Shown here one piece after another: positions 35,726 to 47,245 of a DNA stretch of 64,000 nucleotides. The DNA is from Lineus longissimus (Eukaryota > Nemertea > Pilidiophora > Heteronemertea > Lineidae), in NCBI RefSeq assembly GCF_910592395.1, contig NC_088313.1:3908501-3972500 (forward strand). The letters run 5' to 3'. The stretch's first letter is position 1. Every line of letters begins with the position of its first letter. The position numbers and the translations under genes are program-made. The notes under the pieces are model-generated. The model was given only the letters and a program-made list of their open reading frames with translations. It made no database searches and had not been told where the DNA came from.

Positions 35726-38700
35726 ATGTCTGGGGGTCTGACAGCATTTTCTGTGCTTCTGGTTGTCATCACTGGGATTAGAGTCGCCGGTAAGTCTAAA
35801 AGTACATCGGGAAAAACAATAATTTCTCACAAAAGTATACTTTACTTGTTCTTTATTCATTTATTCAGATACGTGTACTTAATGTTGATACATATAACGT
35901 CGGTTTAAATAGTGGTCGCCTAAATAAATGTTTCTGAATATGATATGTACTAATTCTTGATTTACACTCTGTACTCCAAATAACTTGATTTGTCATGCAT
36001 ACCCACGACTCAATGGTTAACTAATGAGTACATTGTACACGTGATGACAGCTTTGGCAAAATATTGACAATATGTGCGTGTTTATTCACAGACAGAATTT
36101 CAATCTAATTGTGAAATAGATGAATAATGATTAAACGATTCTTTCGATTTGCAAAGAGGCTTTGTCACATCACCACTAAGCCCGCGCAAATGATTGCTGC
36201 CTGACGCGGCATACTTTCCCGTAAAATTCTACATAACAGAAAAGAAAGTCGAGTAAACTTCCACCTCGGTGGCATTTGATCATGTCAGACTCCGCACTAA
36301 AAAGATACCTCGTACAAGCATGAATCATTTCGACCTACTGTGAGATGTGAGAGACCCCTATTGGCGGCTTTGTGTAACTTTATCTTGCCTGCATAGCTGC
36401 TGCCTATATTGTCCCTTTAAAGATGAAATCAACCCGAAAATCTTTCCTATGAACGTTTCTGTCTGCTGATTATAATCTGAAGAAGGGGAAGATCTGAGTC
36501 CATTCATGCAGCAGTCTGAACATTTTTGTATTATAGAGGGCGGCGGATGCCGCGTCAGGGACTCCTGGCGGAAATTCAACTCCCACCTAAAGCATTCCTA
36601 CCCTCCCATGGTGGAAGTCACCTTGAAATGTCCAGGGAGGCTCCAGCTTGTCCCGGAGCTGAAGAGCAAGCGAGGAACAGTCATGTGCTTGTTCGGCGGA
36701 AAGTGGAATTTCAATTCGGACAAAATATGCACGCTTGGTAAGATTTTGGCATTTTCATTGGCGAAATCCCGCCTAAAAACATTCAGCAACAACCATGGAC
36801 TTTCACTGCTCCAAATGTTGCCAACATACGACATCATCCCTTGCCTTGCTCTTGACAACGAATGGCCGAAACCTGTTTAGGGTTGATATATCGACTGCCT
36901 ACATTGTAGAACCATACAGAGTAGGATTCAGCAGCTTAGAAGTTCGAAAGCCGGTTCTCAGAGTAAACTCTCCCTAAAGTAAAACACAAATGTTCATCAT
37001 TCCAGGACGAAAGCAACACTTATGGTCACAAACTTGGCGATAAAAATATGCTCTTCGTAATCCTGCCCCAGTGCACCTCAGGTTTGGCGAGGAATTTAGT
37101 GCAACATGTCTCCTTTGTCCCGGCCCTGTTTCTAGCCGGACTTGCATGCTTTGAGGTCATAATTGATATCAAACTTCACACCAGATAGAGCTGTTCATTT
37201 GAATGTTTGATGATATGACTGCCACGTTATATTCAATGCAGGTGAAAACAGTGTCAAGAGCAAACCTAAATGTAAGTACATGTATATACAGATACTTCAA
37301 ATCTTATGGAAGATCCACCACAGCTCAACTCCTTTAATTTGAATCAGCGCCACGATCGGTGAATGAGTACGTATATGTATGCACAACCGGATACAAAATC
37401 TGGACCAATTTCTGCCGATCGTAACGTTGATTCAAACAACAAATCGGCATTGGCAATGAACAAAAGTTTGAATTGCATGATAGACTTACTTACACTTTGC
37501 ATTAGAATGATAGATGCACGTGACTGTGAGTTGGAGTTACTGCACACCGTTCAACTTCCCACATTGGCCCTACCAGTGCCGGCTGGAGCAACAAGAAAAC
37601 GACCATGTTTATGCGATGGACTTTTTCCTGTCTTCGCGGTAATGTTACAATCCCTAATCTCTATAATCAACCTCGCCTCCATGTAGCCGATGATGGTAAA
37701 TGCCATCCACCAAGCTCTTGGAGAAAGTATAACCCGAATCTAAAAGACGGGTACGTGACGATGAGTGAAATACAGCTGACGTGTCCCGCCCCAAGAAAGC
37801 TCGTTCCAGACCTTCGCACCAAGGATGGCACAGTCATGTGTCTGTTTGGAGGAAAGTGGAGTTTCACTGAATCCGAGATATGCACAGGTAAATTGATACT
37901 TCACTGTACATCATGCTCATTCGGGTGGAGCTGTCAGTTCATTTCATCATTTTGGGTCTACATGTACATTTCAGCTCCAGACACCCCCGCGGCGTATTTG
38001 GTGAGGCAACCCATACCTTCCAGTTCCTTTATCGAATATGTGTTGTAGAATTTCGGCGACGACTTACATGTGTGTTTGGTGCTACTGCACATCGCTGATG
38101 AATATCACTTTAGGTCTCCTTTTTAGAAAGCTTCCCGCGCGCGGTTTTGGAAAATTGACTAACCTGACCATTTTCAGCTGCGAAGACAGGCTGCGAGACC
38201 CATCACGTGTGGAGAACATTCAACCGACGCTTGAGAAGAAAGTACAGGGAAGGGTCTAAAATCAAACTGAGTTGCCCGCGCTACTTACGGATGCACCTTG
38301 TACCGGAGTTGGAGAACGTAAGGGGAGTGGTCGAATGCTTGAAGGGCGGGAAATGGAGCATGGACCGTCCAGCCATCTGCATTGGTAAGCATTCTTCTGA
38401 TCCAGTCATCTTTATCAACAGCGAATAGTGTCGGGCAACATGTTATGCCAAATATACTAGTATATCCCCCTCATCTTGATCCTCAGGCTAGTTTAGACTC
38501 CCAAGGCAGTCCATTGATCATCCGGCCGATCCAGTGCGCCCGGAGTGTACACGGTTTTAACATCGCCACACACCCTGGAACTACGTACTTTTGGCGAGAA
38601 AGGTTTCGTCGTAGCCAACACCCCTGAAAGGTCGGCTCCAGTCACTTCCTATGCCGTACACATCCCATAGTCAACGTACATGTAATCTAATGTAATGTAC

Positions 38701-41187
38701 ACATTTCTAAAATAAAATCATCTAAATTTTTCTTCAGCGGGACGAAGAAGAAGACGTGAGTATGTCCGAACATCATGTCTGAGAAATGTCTCTTTATCAT
38801 GGACCCTGTTGACGGTTATAGTGTGTTAAAACTGAGATTAAACTTGGCAGACATTGGTTGTGGTTAACATCTCTTTACACACTCTAAAAACTATGGGTGC
38901 TTCGAAGCACGCATTAGGGTGTCATATAGCTCCCCACAGCAACCCACCTTTGACCACAGCACCCTAATTTTGTCCATGGCACCCCAATTTTGTTCATAGC
39001 ACCCCAAGTTTGTCCATAGCACCCTTCCTCGGGCGCACAGTTCCGTACAGCACCCCTGCTGTGCCAGGGCACCCTAAAGATTTCCATAGCACCTTTCTGG
39101 CACCCCTAGTTTTCAGCAGTGTATGAGGGTAGGAATACCTTCAGTAAGGTTCCGCCAACAGGAATTTGCCTACAGTGAAACCTGAGGGTAATACACTGCT
39201 GCCATCGTCGATTTTAATTTTAAAAATGATTTCTTTTTGAAGCCACGTCGACCAAGAAACCCTGCCACACCCACAAGATCTGGAGGACATTCAACAGACA
39301 GATCAGGCGCGAGTACAAGTATGGTACGAGCATCAAGCTGTCCTGCCCTAGGACTTTGGGGGTACGACTTCTCCCTGAACTTGAGAAGAAGGGAGGCGTT
39401 GTCAAGTGTCTCGCAGATGGGAAATGGAGCTTTAAAACTGGTGCAATCTGTATAGGTAAGCAGGTTGATTTATATGTTTCAACAGCGTAACGGTGCAGTC
39501 CACCCAAACCCAAGAGTCGTGACGTATGTTTCAAAATACCTTCAGTAAGGTTCCGCCAAGAGGAATTTGCCTAAAGTGATGCCTTTATGTTTATTCCTTT
39601 ATGGTAAAGGAGCATGTCGGCGTCAGGTTCATTCTTCATGATCAGTATGCTGTAGAAGCACAGGCGTACTTTGGTCACGTAGTTCTTTTCTCTTGATATT
39701 TTAGCTGGGAAGCAGAGACTGAAGCGTACAGGTGAGTTGAACGATGTGATTTCTTTTATTAAGTGAAAGGATAAACTAGCTAGGGAACTGATGCAACATA
39801 ACGTACCAGTGCAACGTTTTTCCGTTTCTGAGTGACTACATTTTCCCCTTACTGTTTTTTTGCAACTTACATGTACATTTATAACCCTTCCTTTTCTAGT
39901 TAGTTGTCAAACTCCTTGGGAATGGAAAAAAGTGCTCCCCGGACTTGGCACCAGCTACCCGACAGCTAAGGTGCTGGCTTTCAAGTGTCCGCCTTACTAT
40001 GGTATCCACCCAAGAGTCAGGCGGGACTCAGCCGGGCGTGGGGTCATAACTTGCCATGGGGGCGGCAAGTGGGACTTCAAGAGCACGGAGACACCATGCG
40101 TCAAAAGTGAGTTAGAAGAATGGCCATTCCCTTGAGGAGACAATCTCTGCCTGGTGTATCTACGGACGCGCACGGACAACATCACAAGATGACGTCATGA
40201 CGAGTCACCATTATCGTAATAAAGCAGTGTTTGGTGCCAGTGGCTTCAGACTTTTTTCTATTTGAATTCACCACGATTCAAAAGGACGAAAATGTCTGTG
40301 TAGTAATGTTGGGGAATATGCATTGGTAAAACTGTGTACATCGGTTACAATTGTAACATTTCAGAAAAGCTAAAGAGCACGTCAAAGCCAGCGGTCCCCA
40401 CAGGGGAGACCGCGCGTATCCTTGCCCAAGCTACTTGCTCGGCCCAAGCTATGACCAAGGGGTTCGTGTTCGCTGTGCCCAAGAGCTGTAAGAAGGACGG
40501 CAGAGGGAAGACATGTGATGATGTTTGTGGTGACACAAAGAAGATAAAACAAGATAAGATGTTCAGATCTACCAAGGTTAAATTCAGGTACGGGATACTT
40601 CTCTTGCGCGCTTTACCGGTTGTGCTGGTTGGTCGAAAATGATGAAGTTTTCACGGTGATTTCAGTCACGTTGTATACGCTATCGACATTTCTATACCGA
40701 GAGCACGCTGCAAGTGCTGGAGGGATTGCCAGTCAAAAGAGTAAACGGAAGGGTACATGTATGGAGAAGGAGGAGGGAGCTCATTGTAAAACCTCCATAT
40801 CCTGGCGTTTGTTAGAATTTCTTTGTATCCAGCCAAGGTTGATTACGGCCATACTTTCAGGTGTGGGGATGCTTGTGAACAAAGGCACGTTGACCTACTT
40901 TCTGAAGTCAGAAACTTGCCATAGAAAATCTCATTACACGTGAGACTTCCGAACCTCAATTACGTCAACATAGACGACGACTAGTACAGTAATTTCAGCT
41001 TCTCCGGTAACTTTGATACTTTTGCTCCAGATTTACATGTGAGGACTCCATCTTCGTCATGTATTTGCCGAAGACTCCATCCGCGCCCTTCATCAAGACG
41101 CTGACCTACCAGACATGCCGCAAGGACTCCTGCCTCATCAACTACTGCTGCTGCCACGCCTCCTTCCGGCTCGCGCCTAGGCATTAA
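35726..41187 (+). CDS. Secreted protein with five sushi-like repeats and Cys-rich tail, 515 aa
   Basis: Eleven exons join in phase (1548 nt): 35726-35789, 36537-36737, 37242-37271, 37687-37887, 38178-38384, 38738-38755, 39243-39455, 39705-39731, 39900-40106, 40365-40587, 41031-41187. Exon 1 encodes a signal peptide (LTAFSVLLVVITGI). Five exons of 201, 201, 207, 213 and 207 nt, all phase 1-1, each encode one ~67-residue repeat: C-x5-W-[RK]-x-[FYV], then L/F-x-CP, then a Cys, GG/DG-KW and a final Cys. The four Cys and the GKW near the last one resemble CCP/sushi modules, but the opening C-x5-W is not standard. Linker exons of 30, 18 and 27 nt separate some repeats. The last two exons encode a Cys-rich domain (VPKSCKKDGRGKTCDDVC, later NYCCCH) that I do not recognise. 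An extracellular matrix, adhesion or immune role is likely but inferred. Confidence 0.85.
36310..36430. repeat. Dispersed repeat (GTGTAACTTTATCTTGCCT), second copy
   Basis: Partner of 29150-29270; it lies in intron 1 of the sushi-like gene and ends GCTGCTGCCTATATTGTCCC, as at the window's first bases. Confidence 0.75.
38494..38549. repeat. GGCCGGTCCACTGCGTCCGG element, copy 5
   Basis: A shortened copy (TAGACTCCCAAGGCAGTCC to GCCCGGAGTGTA) inside an intron of the sushi-like gene. Confidence 0.65.
38876..39123. mobile_element. 248-bp MITE with internal GCACCCC repeats
   Basis: The ends TACACACTCTAAAAACTATG and AGTTTTCAGCAGTGTA are inverted matches (ACACT-x-TRAAAACTA-x-GGGTGC). The interior holds several ~23-bp units of the form CATAGCACCCCAATTTTGTC. 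It lies in an intron of the sushi-like gene. Confidence 0.75.
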
Positions 41188-42639
41188 CAGTGACTAAGCA
41201 AACGGTGAAGCCAAACCAGGGCCAATTTGCTCACTCGGCGTTTATTGAGTCGAACACCAGCGTTATCTCAACTAAGCGTAATCTCCTTCAGCTTATTTCA
41301 TTACATCGTTAGGACTTACCGCCAACGTTACGGCTAACGCAACCGGGTCAAGGACAGTCAAAATGGGACATGCCAATTGACTTCACTGTCCCTTAAACTG
41401 AATTTAGAAGATGACAAATTATGTATTAATGTCTCCTACTTCAAGCATGGAATTTCGAAACTCCCTCGAGGCTCGTTTGTAACTTCAAAACCGTTCAGTA
41501 GGTGATATTGTCTTTTTGATACTGCTACCTCGTTTATATCGAGAGGCGGATAATACATCTATTGAAAACCTGTGGTTATGTCAGGATGGATATTGTATGC
41601 CACTGTGCTTAGCAGTTTTCGACTTCCTTTCACTGTTCAACACATGTATTAGACTTAGGCACTATGTTACCATGTTAATAGAAGCTGAAATTAACTATCA
41701 ATAAATGACAATGATAAGTCTTGTTTTCAAGATTGCTGCTTTTGCAATTCAATGCTCATGCCGACTTAACAGTGGTGAACATCAATCGTAAAGTCTCCTC
41801 CTATCATACGCACAACGATCGATGGGCATGGTCAATACTTGGCCATCCCTGAGATCTGATTAGTTGTCTTCTCTCTTTCATAAAAGTTGTTTTTTCCTTT
41901 TGGAGACCTCAGAACGATCAGCTGATCATTTCAGGGCCAGTTCAAAACTATTTCGATGTACACGTATTATCAAATCCAGGTTAAAATTAGAGTCTGTAGA
42001 TGACAAACTTTCATTTCATCAACACCCACTCACACTCACACAACTGCATGCAAGTATACTTACATGTATAAATCCTTCATCAACGATTCAGGCATTCACT
42101 CGTACATGAAGGCTACCACACTTCAAAGTGTGAAATAGGCGAGAGCAAGCCTGGGTACACGAGTATGGAATCCAGGGCCCGCTTGTTCAAAGCTCCGCTC
42201 TCTGCTGGCTTGGCCTCCGCTAAACCACGGTTTCTTAGTATGCCGCCAAATTTGTGCCGTTAGGCTTAGCTGCCGCTATGTCACCGCTAAGTTAGCGGAA
42301 CTTCAAGGGCTCTGCCATGGGGTAGCGGCACCCCAAGGGTTCCGCTAAGTTTAGTGGCGGTCACTAAAACTTAGCAGTCGCTAAACTAACAAGACTTTGA
42401 ACAACCGGGCCCTGGCACCGTTCCATGTCAAATTTACTCTTGAGGCTCACTGGAACTTACACTGAACTTTGCTTACCGTTTTTTTGGGAAAGGAGAAATG
42501 GAGACGGAAACGGAAAACGAAAAGCACAATGCAAATAACATTGGTTGCATTGCCTGGAGTTAAATCTGAATGACTTACACTATTGGCAATACCAAAGGGG
42601 TTTCGCGTACATATATGAAAATCAAACGGGTTTGAGTCG
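41188..42639. other. Intergenic stretch
   Basis: It lies between the convergent 3' ends of the sushi-like gene (+) and the kringle gene (-), so it should hold both 3' UTRs. Apart from the MITE at 42172-42415 nothing was recognised. Confidence 0.6.
42172..42415. mobile_element. 244-bp palindromic MITE (CCAGGGCCCG ends)
   Basis: The ends CCAGGGCCCGCTTGTTCAAA and TTTGAACAACCGGGCCCTGG are near-perfect inverted repeats. The interior is also strongly self-complementary (GCCGCTAA / TTAGCGG motifs). There is no coding content. Confidence 0.85.
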
Positions 42640-44231
42640 TCAACTGGAATTCGAGCATACGTACGTACCAGCACTTGTTGTTGAAGTTGCTGTTGACATT
42701 GGGCCCGTGCCAAGTGATGTAACTCGCCCAGTTGTCACGGCAGTTGGCTGGGAAGACGAAGACGATTTGTCCGTGTTACTCAGAGTTGATTTGGTTGTGA
42801 TGATTGGCCCAGCCGTCGAGTTGGAAACGCTCTCAGCGCTGGTGGGATCTGTCGCCGCATTTGGTTTGGCGGTCGTAGGCGTCGTCGCATTTGTGTTGGT
42901 GATTTCCTGTGTCGAAGACGATTTATTCGTGTTACTCAATGTTGATTTGGTTGTGATGATTGGCCCAGTCGTCGAGTTGGAAACGCTCTCAGCGCTGGTG
43001 GGATTTGTCGCCGCATTTGGTTTGGCGGTCGTAGGCTTCGTCGCATTTGTGTTGGTGATTTCCTGTGTCGAATTGGGTGTGGTAGTTGCGGTTTGATGCG
43101 TAAGAATGGGGGAGGAGCGAATCGTAGTTGCTGATGTATCAGTAGTTATTGTGAGAGATTCCGATGTGCTGTAAGTTTTAGTGGTAGCTTTAGTTGCATT
43201 TGGCGGAGCAGTAGTTGGTGCCGTAGATTTAGTAGCGGTAGGTCTAGTGGGCGTTGAAATTGAAGCAGATGTAGGTGTAGTTTTCGAATTCGTGGTTTCC
43301 CCTGTTTTTGCAGTCACTCTGGTAGTAAAAGCAGCAGTAGGATTGATGATGGGGGCGCTGGCATATTGGCAAGGAAAAACATCGCAGTATTCCCACCTCT
43401 GGTTTGGATCTAGGGTGTAACACCAGGGACGAGCCGCCACATGGAAGTTTGGGTTCCGGCAGTAGTTCTTCGCGTCTGCAATTGTGGCGTCCGGGAATTT
43501 AGCTGGATCGGTGTAACTAAAAACGATAGGAAACGCCCAAGAATAAGTCCAGTGGAGTTCGACATGTTGGAAGGGACAGAAGTATCAAAATCGGCACAAC
43601 TGATCAGGTTGACAGATCGCATTAACAGTTCACTTACAGGTGATCATGAGGTTTTTGGGCGGTCCAGAACTGACAGCCATCTCCAAAAATCGTCACGTTC
43701 GCGTGACCCACATATTCAATGCCGTTCGGCAGCAGCGTGCACTCCTTGCCAGTGCTGTCCGTGGGCACTGAAAAAAGACCACAGTTAGAGCTTTTTGAAA
43801 GACAAAATGAGCTAGCATCAGAAATGAAATACATTGTAGTACACTATGGTCTGAACATAAGCTGACAAAATGACTTCGGTATCAGAAAAACAAGTCTTAA
43901 ACCCGGGAGGTGAGTCTTGAGTAAATGATTTTTATGCAAGAAGTACCTAGGTCTGCTTTATTGTCCAATCAGAATCGTTGCTGGGTCATGTGACCCGCTG
44001 CAGACGGGAAGGGATTTTGGATAGGCTCAAGTAGGCCTACATGCAATTAAAGCCCTTTTGTGACAACAGATAAGTAAAGTTTCAGTAAAAATATAACTAT
44101 ATCAATTGAGTTAAATTGTTATTCCCTAACGGTTTTTTTCTTCAAAATGTCTATTTACCTAATCCGCTGCTATAAAGAGCACAGGAAAGCACTGTGATGA
44201 ATCTAATGATCATGTCCGCTCTGGCTTTCAT
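42640..44231 (-). CDS. Secreted single-kringle protein with mucin-like tail, 359 aa
   Basis: Three coding exons join in phase: 44231-44159, 43767-43638, 43516-42640 (1080 nt). Exon 1 encodes a signal peptide (MIIRFITVLSCALYSSG) and starts 1 nt after a TTTCTGTTGCAG acceptor, so a 5' UTR exon is expected. Residues 34-117 form one kringle with all six Cys (34, 56, 87, 100, 112, 117) and the usual CQxW, PHxH, NYCRNP, PWCYT and RWEYCD motifs. Kringles bind lysine, heparin-like or protein partners in blood-clotting, growth-factor and matrix proteins. No protease domain follows. The tail is about 240 residues of Thr/Ser/Pro/Asn with many N-x-T sites, a heavily glycosylated mucin-like stalk, and includes two 52-residue repeats. 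A GTACGT near 42660 could be a donor to an unseen final exon. If so, the last residues differ; a membrane anchor was not found. Confidence 0.85.
42758..43069 (-). repeat. 156-bp coding tandem repeat in the mucin-like tail
   Basis: GAAGACGATTTGTCCG at 42758 recurs as GAAGACGATTTATTCG at 42914, an offset of 156 bp or 52 codons. The two units encode near-identical peptides starting TQEITNTNAT. The high nucleotide identity suggests recent unequal exchange and likely length variation between alleles. Confidence 0.9.
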
Positions 44232-45238
44232 GCTGCAACAGAAATGTCACAAATAACTAAGGTGCAGTTATGATTGTAGTGCCACTGATTATAATCTGAC
44301 AGGTACTTCAAGTATACCTCAGTCACATTTTTCCAACCTCATGCATTATTGAACCGTAACATCGAGGATTTACAACGAGTTTTTCCTGCACATTTGGTGC
44401 ATTTGGGTAAAATGTTGATGAGGCAACATCGACCACCCTATATGTCTGTGTGCAATTATCCATCACCTTACACCAGTGTTTACTTTGACAAAAAATAGGC
44501 CAAGTGTAACGTTTCATTTCAAAGTAAATGAAACTAATATCATATGTGCTGATGATTTCTCAGCCAGACTCCCAACGGCATCGTTCTGTTACAACACTTT
44601 CAAGTTTGCATGAGACATAATCAATCGCCGAAGGTCACATTTGAATGATCTAAGAATATGACAGCGCATAGCTAATCAATTTCTGCAAATATTGGCCCCA
44701 ATATCCGTGGACAATGTACTAATTTCCCCATTCTCTGTGACTTCCGGTTAACTTTATTTCCGTTTCCGCTTCTCCATTATTTGGCGGAGGTCATGCAGTT
44801 GCAAAGTTAGATCATTGATTGAACGGGTCAATTTTTACTGTGCTTCTAGGTTACAAAGTACAAGTACCCCCCCCCCCCTCGCCTATTACATGGTATTTAA
44901 TATAAATGCCACTTTCCCACTGCCATTTACGTTTTGATTTTTAACAATTTATTAAAATCTCGGTCATCTACGGACACTCTTCTCTAAATAGATGTTGCTC
45001 ACGACGGGAAACAACAGCAAAAATCGACATTCGGCGTTGTTAGTGAGAACCAGTTTCTGGACTGAATATGAAGTAGCACGTATGTTCATTTTCGACTGAA
45101 CAAACATTGTAATGTATGACCTGAATACGACAAGAGGATGGGACGCTTAATTATTCAGATGGGTTGATGATCATCGAAAGACACTTAAAGGGGAACGCCG
45201 TTCGTATTCAATCGTGACCCAGTCAGGAAAATAGAAAA

Positions 45239-45312
45239 TAGACTCCCGGGACAATCCATTGCGTCATCCTAAGAGCGACAGGACGTGGCCGGTCCAATGC
45301 GTCCGGAGTGTA
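45239..45312. repeat. GGCCGGTCCACTGCGTCCGG element, copy 6
   Basis: TAGACTCCCGGGACAATCC to GTCCAATGCGTCCGGAGTGT. Confidence 0.7.
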
Positions 45313-45980
45313 ATACACAATGATGTATAGTGCAGTTCTTATGCATGCACTATTCATGCAACTTTGCTAAAACTTGGTATGGTCGCATCGTCTGCTCTTC
45401 GAAATTCGGTAAAATGATGCGCTGCGATGAAATCGGAACCAAAAATACCAGATGAGTAATAATTACAATATTATTTTGCTAATTAAGTTTAAGTGCGTAG
45501 TAGTTTACCCTATTACAGATTGGAGACAATTTCATATCTTTACTTACTGTACTTTTAAAATACATGAAGTTTGCCAGCGCCAACACGAAATGATAACTAA
45601 ATGCATTTACAAAAATGTTTGCAATTGGTCAGGCGACACTAATTTCTTTTCGAAATCTTTCTGTGATTTTTAGAAGTAAATGCAGAGACTTCCGAACCCC
45701 TTCCGAATACCAATTGTAAATCGTTAAAACCTCTCTTACCTTGATTAGTAAAGGCAGTACAGCAAGTTGTATCCTGATTTCGATACAATACTGTGAAAAT
45801 AATGTTCCACTTTACAGTCCATGTCTTCAAACGATCGTGGTAGCGCCTCAAATATCCTATCTTGAATTTTGGTTCACCTAGCACATGCCATCAACAGTTT
45901 TAACTGATTTTCGCCACGAATCAAACGTGGCATCATGGATGGCCTTGATTTCAACTGATCGTATCAATCCTGCACTAACA

Positions 45981-46061
45981 GGGCTGGTCATTTCGTTATC
46001 CTATTCATACTCTCTCATAGGGGTGAGGGACGAGGCTGGTCCACTGCGTCCGGTGTGTAAT
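45981..46061. repeat. GGCCGGTCCACTGCGTCCGG element, copy 7
   Basis: The left half is diverged (GGGCTGGTCATTTCGTTATCC); the right half is well kept (GAGGCTGGTCCACTGCGTCC). Confidence 0.6.
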
Positions 46062-46539
46062 TAGTCCCTAATGTTTATACTGTATACAGACTCTTTATTC
46101 ACATATGTCATCCACCAGCCGGTCCGTGGCCAAATAATTGGATATTATCAAACGGTAGTTAAATAGTCCACCATGATTGTGCAGACGTCACTTACGGATC
46201 TCAAGAGTCACAAGTAAAGCACTTCATTACTGGTTTTGCAGCAGGACACAATATGGATTACCTGCCAAGCTGGTGAATGGGTTTGTCCTGAAGTAACATC
46301 GGAGATTAAAGTTCCATCAAACATTTCGGACAGCATACTGCATCAATCTTTGACCCTCAATGTATTGACATTACTCAGCTTCAATATGGGCGGATTCAGT
46401 ATGACTGCATCACGATCAGCCTATCATTCAACGAACATGATGTCCTACATGGACTTCATGTACCTTGAATGATAAGCGTTGTCCTATTCTTGAGGGACAA
46501 ACATCAACTGCACGATACACTGATTTTTAGGTTAATATG

Positions 46540-46980
46540 ACATTTTCCTGTTGTTAAGGGACATCCGAGATAAAAAAGGGAGATTAGAGCGCCGTGCTCA
46601 AAATCAGGAGGTTGTGCCGCCGTTGTCTTGGCATTGTGCCCTAGAACAAGGCACTTTACTTGTTTCTCTCCGCCCAGGGGATAAATTGCGCACTTCATCA
46701 TGACCAGCCTACAATGTTTTGGACATCATCGAAAGATAAGCGCGAATTTCTTTTACTTTTTAATGGAAATCTCATTAATATAGGTTGGATGTGACGTTAT
46801 CCTGTTTTGGAGGGACGTATAAAGATCAAGAGCGCCGTGCTCAAAACCAGGAGGTTATGCCGTGTTGGTTCGACTCGCGGGAGGATCACCATTGTCTTGT
46901 CATTGTGTCCTTGAACAAGGCACTTTACTTTTATCCAGGGGTAAATAAGCTACCTTGCTGGCAGAGATAGCCATGTGAAT
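46540..46980. mobile_element. Two SINE-like fragments
   Basis: Two related blocks (about 46545-46700 and 46795-46975) share GAGCGCCGTGCTCAAAA, CAGGAGGTT and CATTGTGYCC-x-GAACAAGGCACTTTACTT, the conserved tract of many metazoan SINEs. The second contains GGTTCGACTCG (46867-46877), like a tRNA B box. Confidence 0.6.
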
Positions 46981-47134
46981 GTAGATTTGCACAGGAATCG
47001 AACACCGACAGGACGGAGTTGTTGGTTCCATCTTTAATCTGCTCAACAAACTAGATATCGAGCTGACGGAGTTGCCCATCATAATGGGTATCTCTGCATG
47101 CGTTAAGTTTGACTACACATGGAACATCGATACC

Positions 47135-47245
47135 CAGAAGTATTAAGGTAGCAGAAGGGGTGGGCGTTTGTGGTTTCTGAGTGTGAGGGGGTATAGTGGT
47201 GTATGTTGACTGTGCAGTCTCTCTTAAAGCACAGTCAACAGACAT
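47135..47245. repeat. Second copy of the hairpin-bearing dispersed repeat
   Basis: Inverted relative to 23866-23995: it reads CCAGAAGTATTAAGGTAGCA then GGGCGTTTGTGGTTTCTGAG and ends CTCTTAAAGCACAGTCAACA. One hairpin arm is shortened. Confidence 0.75.

Noticed and set aside
37975-38000. Possible 26-nt micro-exon (TTTCAG ... GTGAGG) between sushi-like repeats 2 and 3
   Set aside because: Its length is not a multiple of three and it would shift the downstream frame; repeat 2 joins repeat 3 directly in phase.
42545-43096. 183-codon plus-strand frame rich in Val and Ala
   Set aside because: Antisense of the Thr/Ser-rich repeat of the kringle protein.
46867-46877. tRNA-like B box GGTTCGACTCG
   Set aside because: No cloverleaf or A box at the correct distance; better explained as a SINE fragment.
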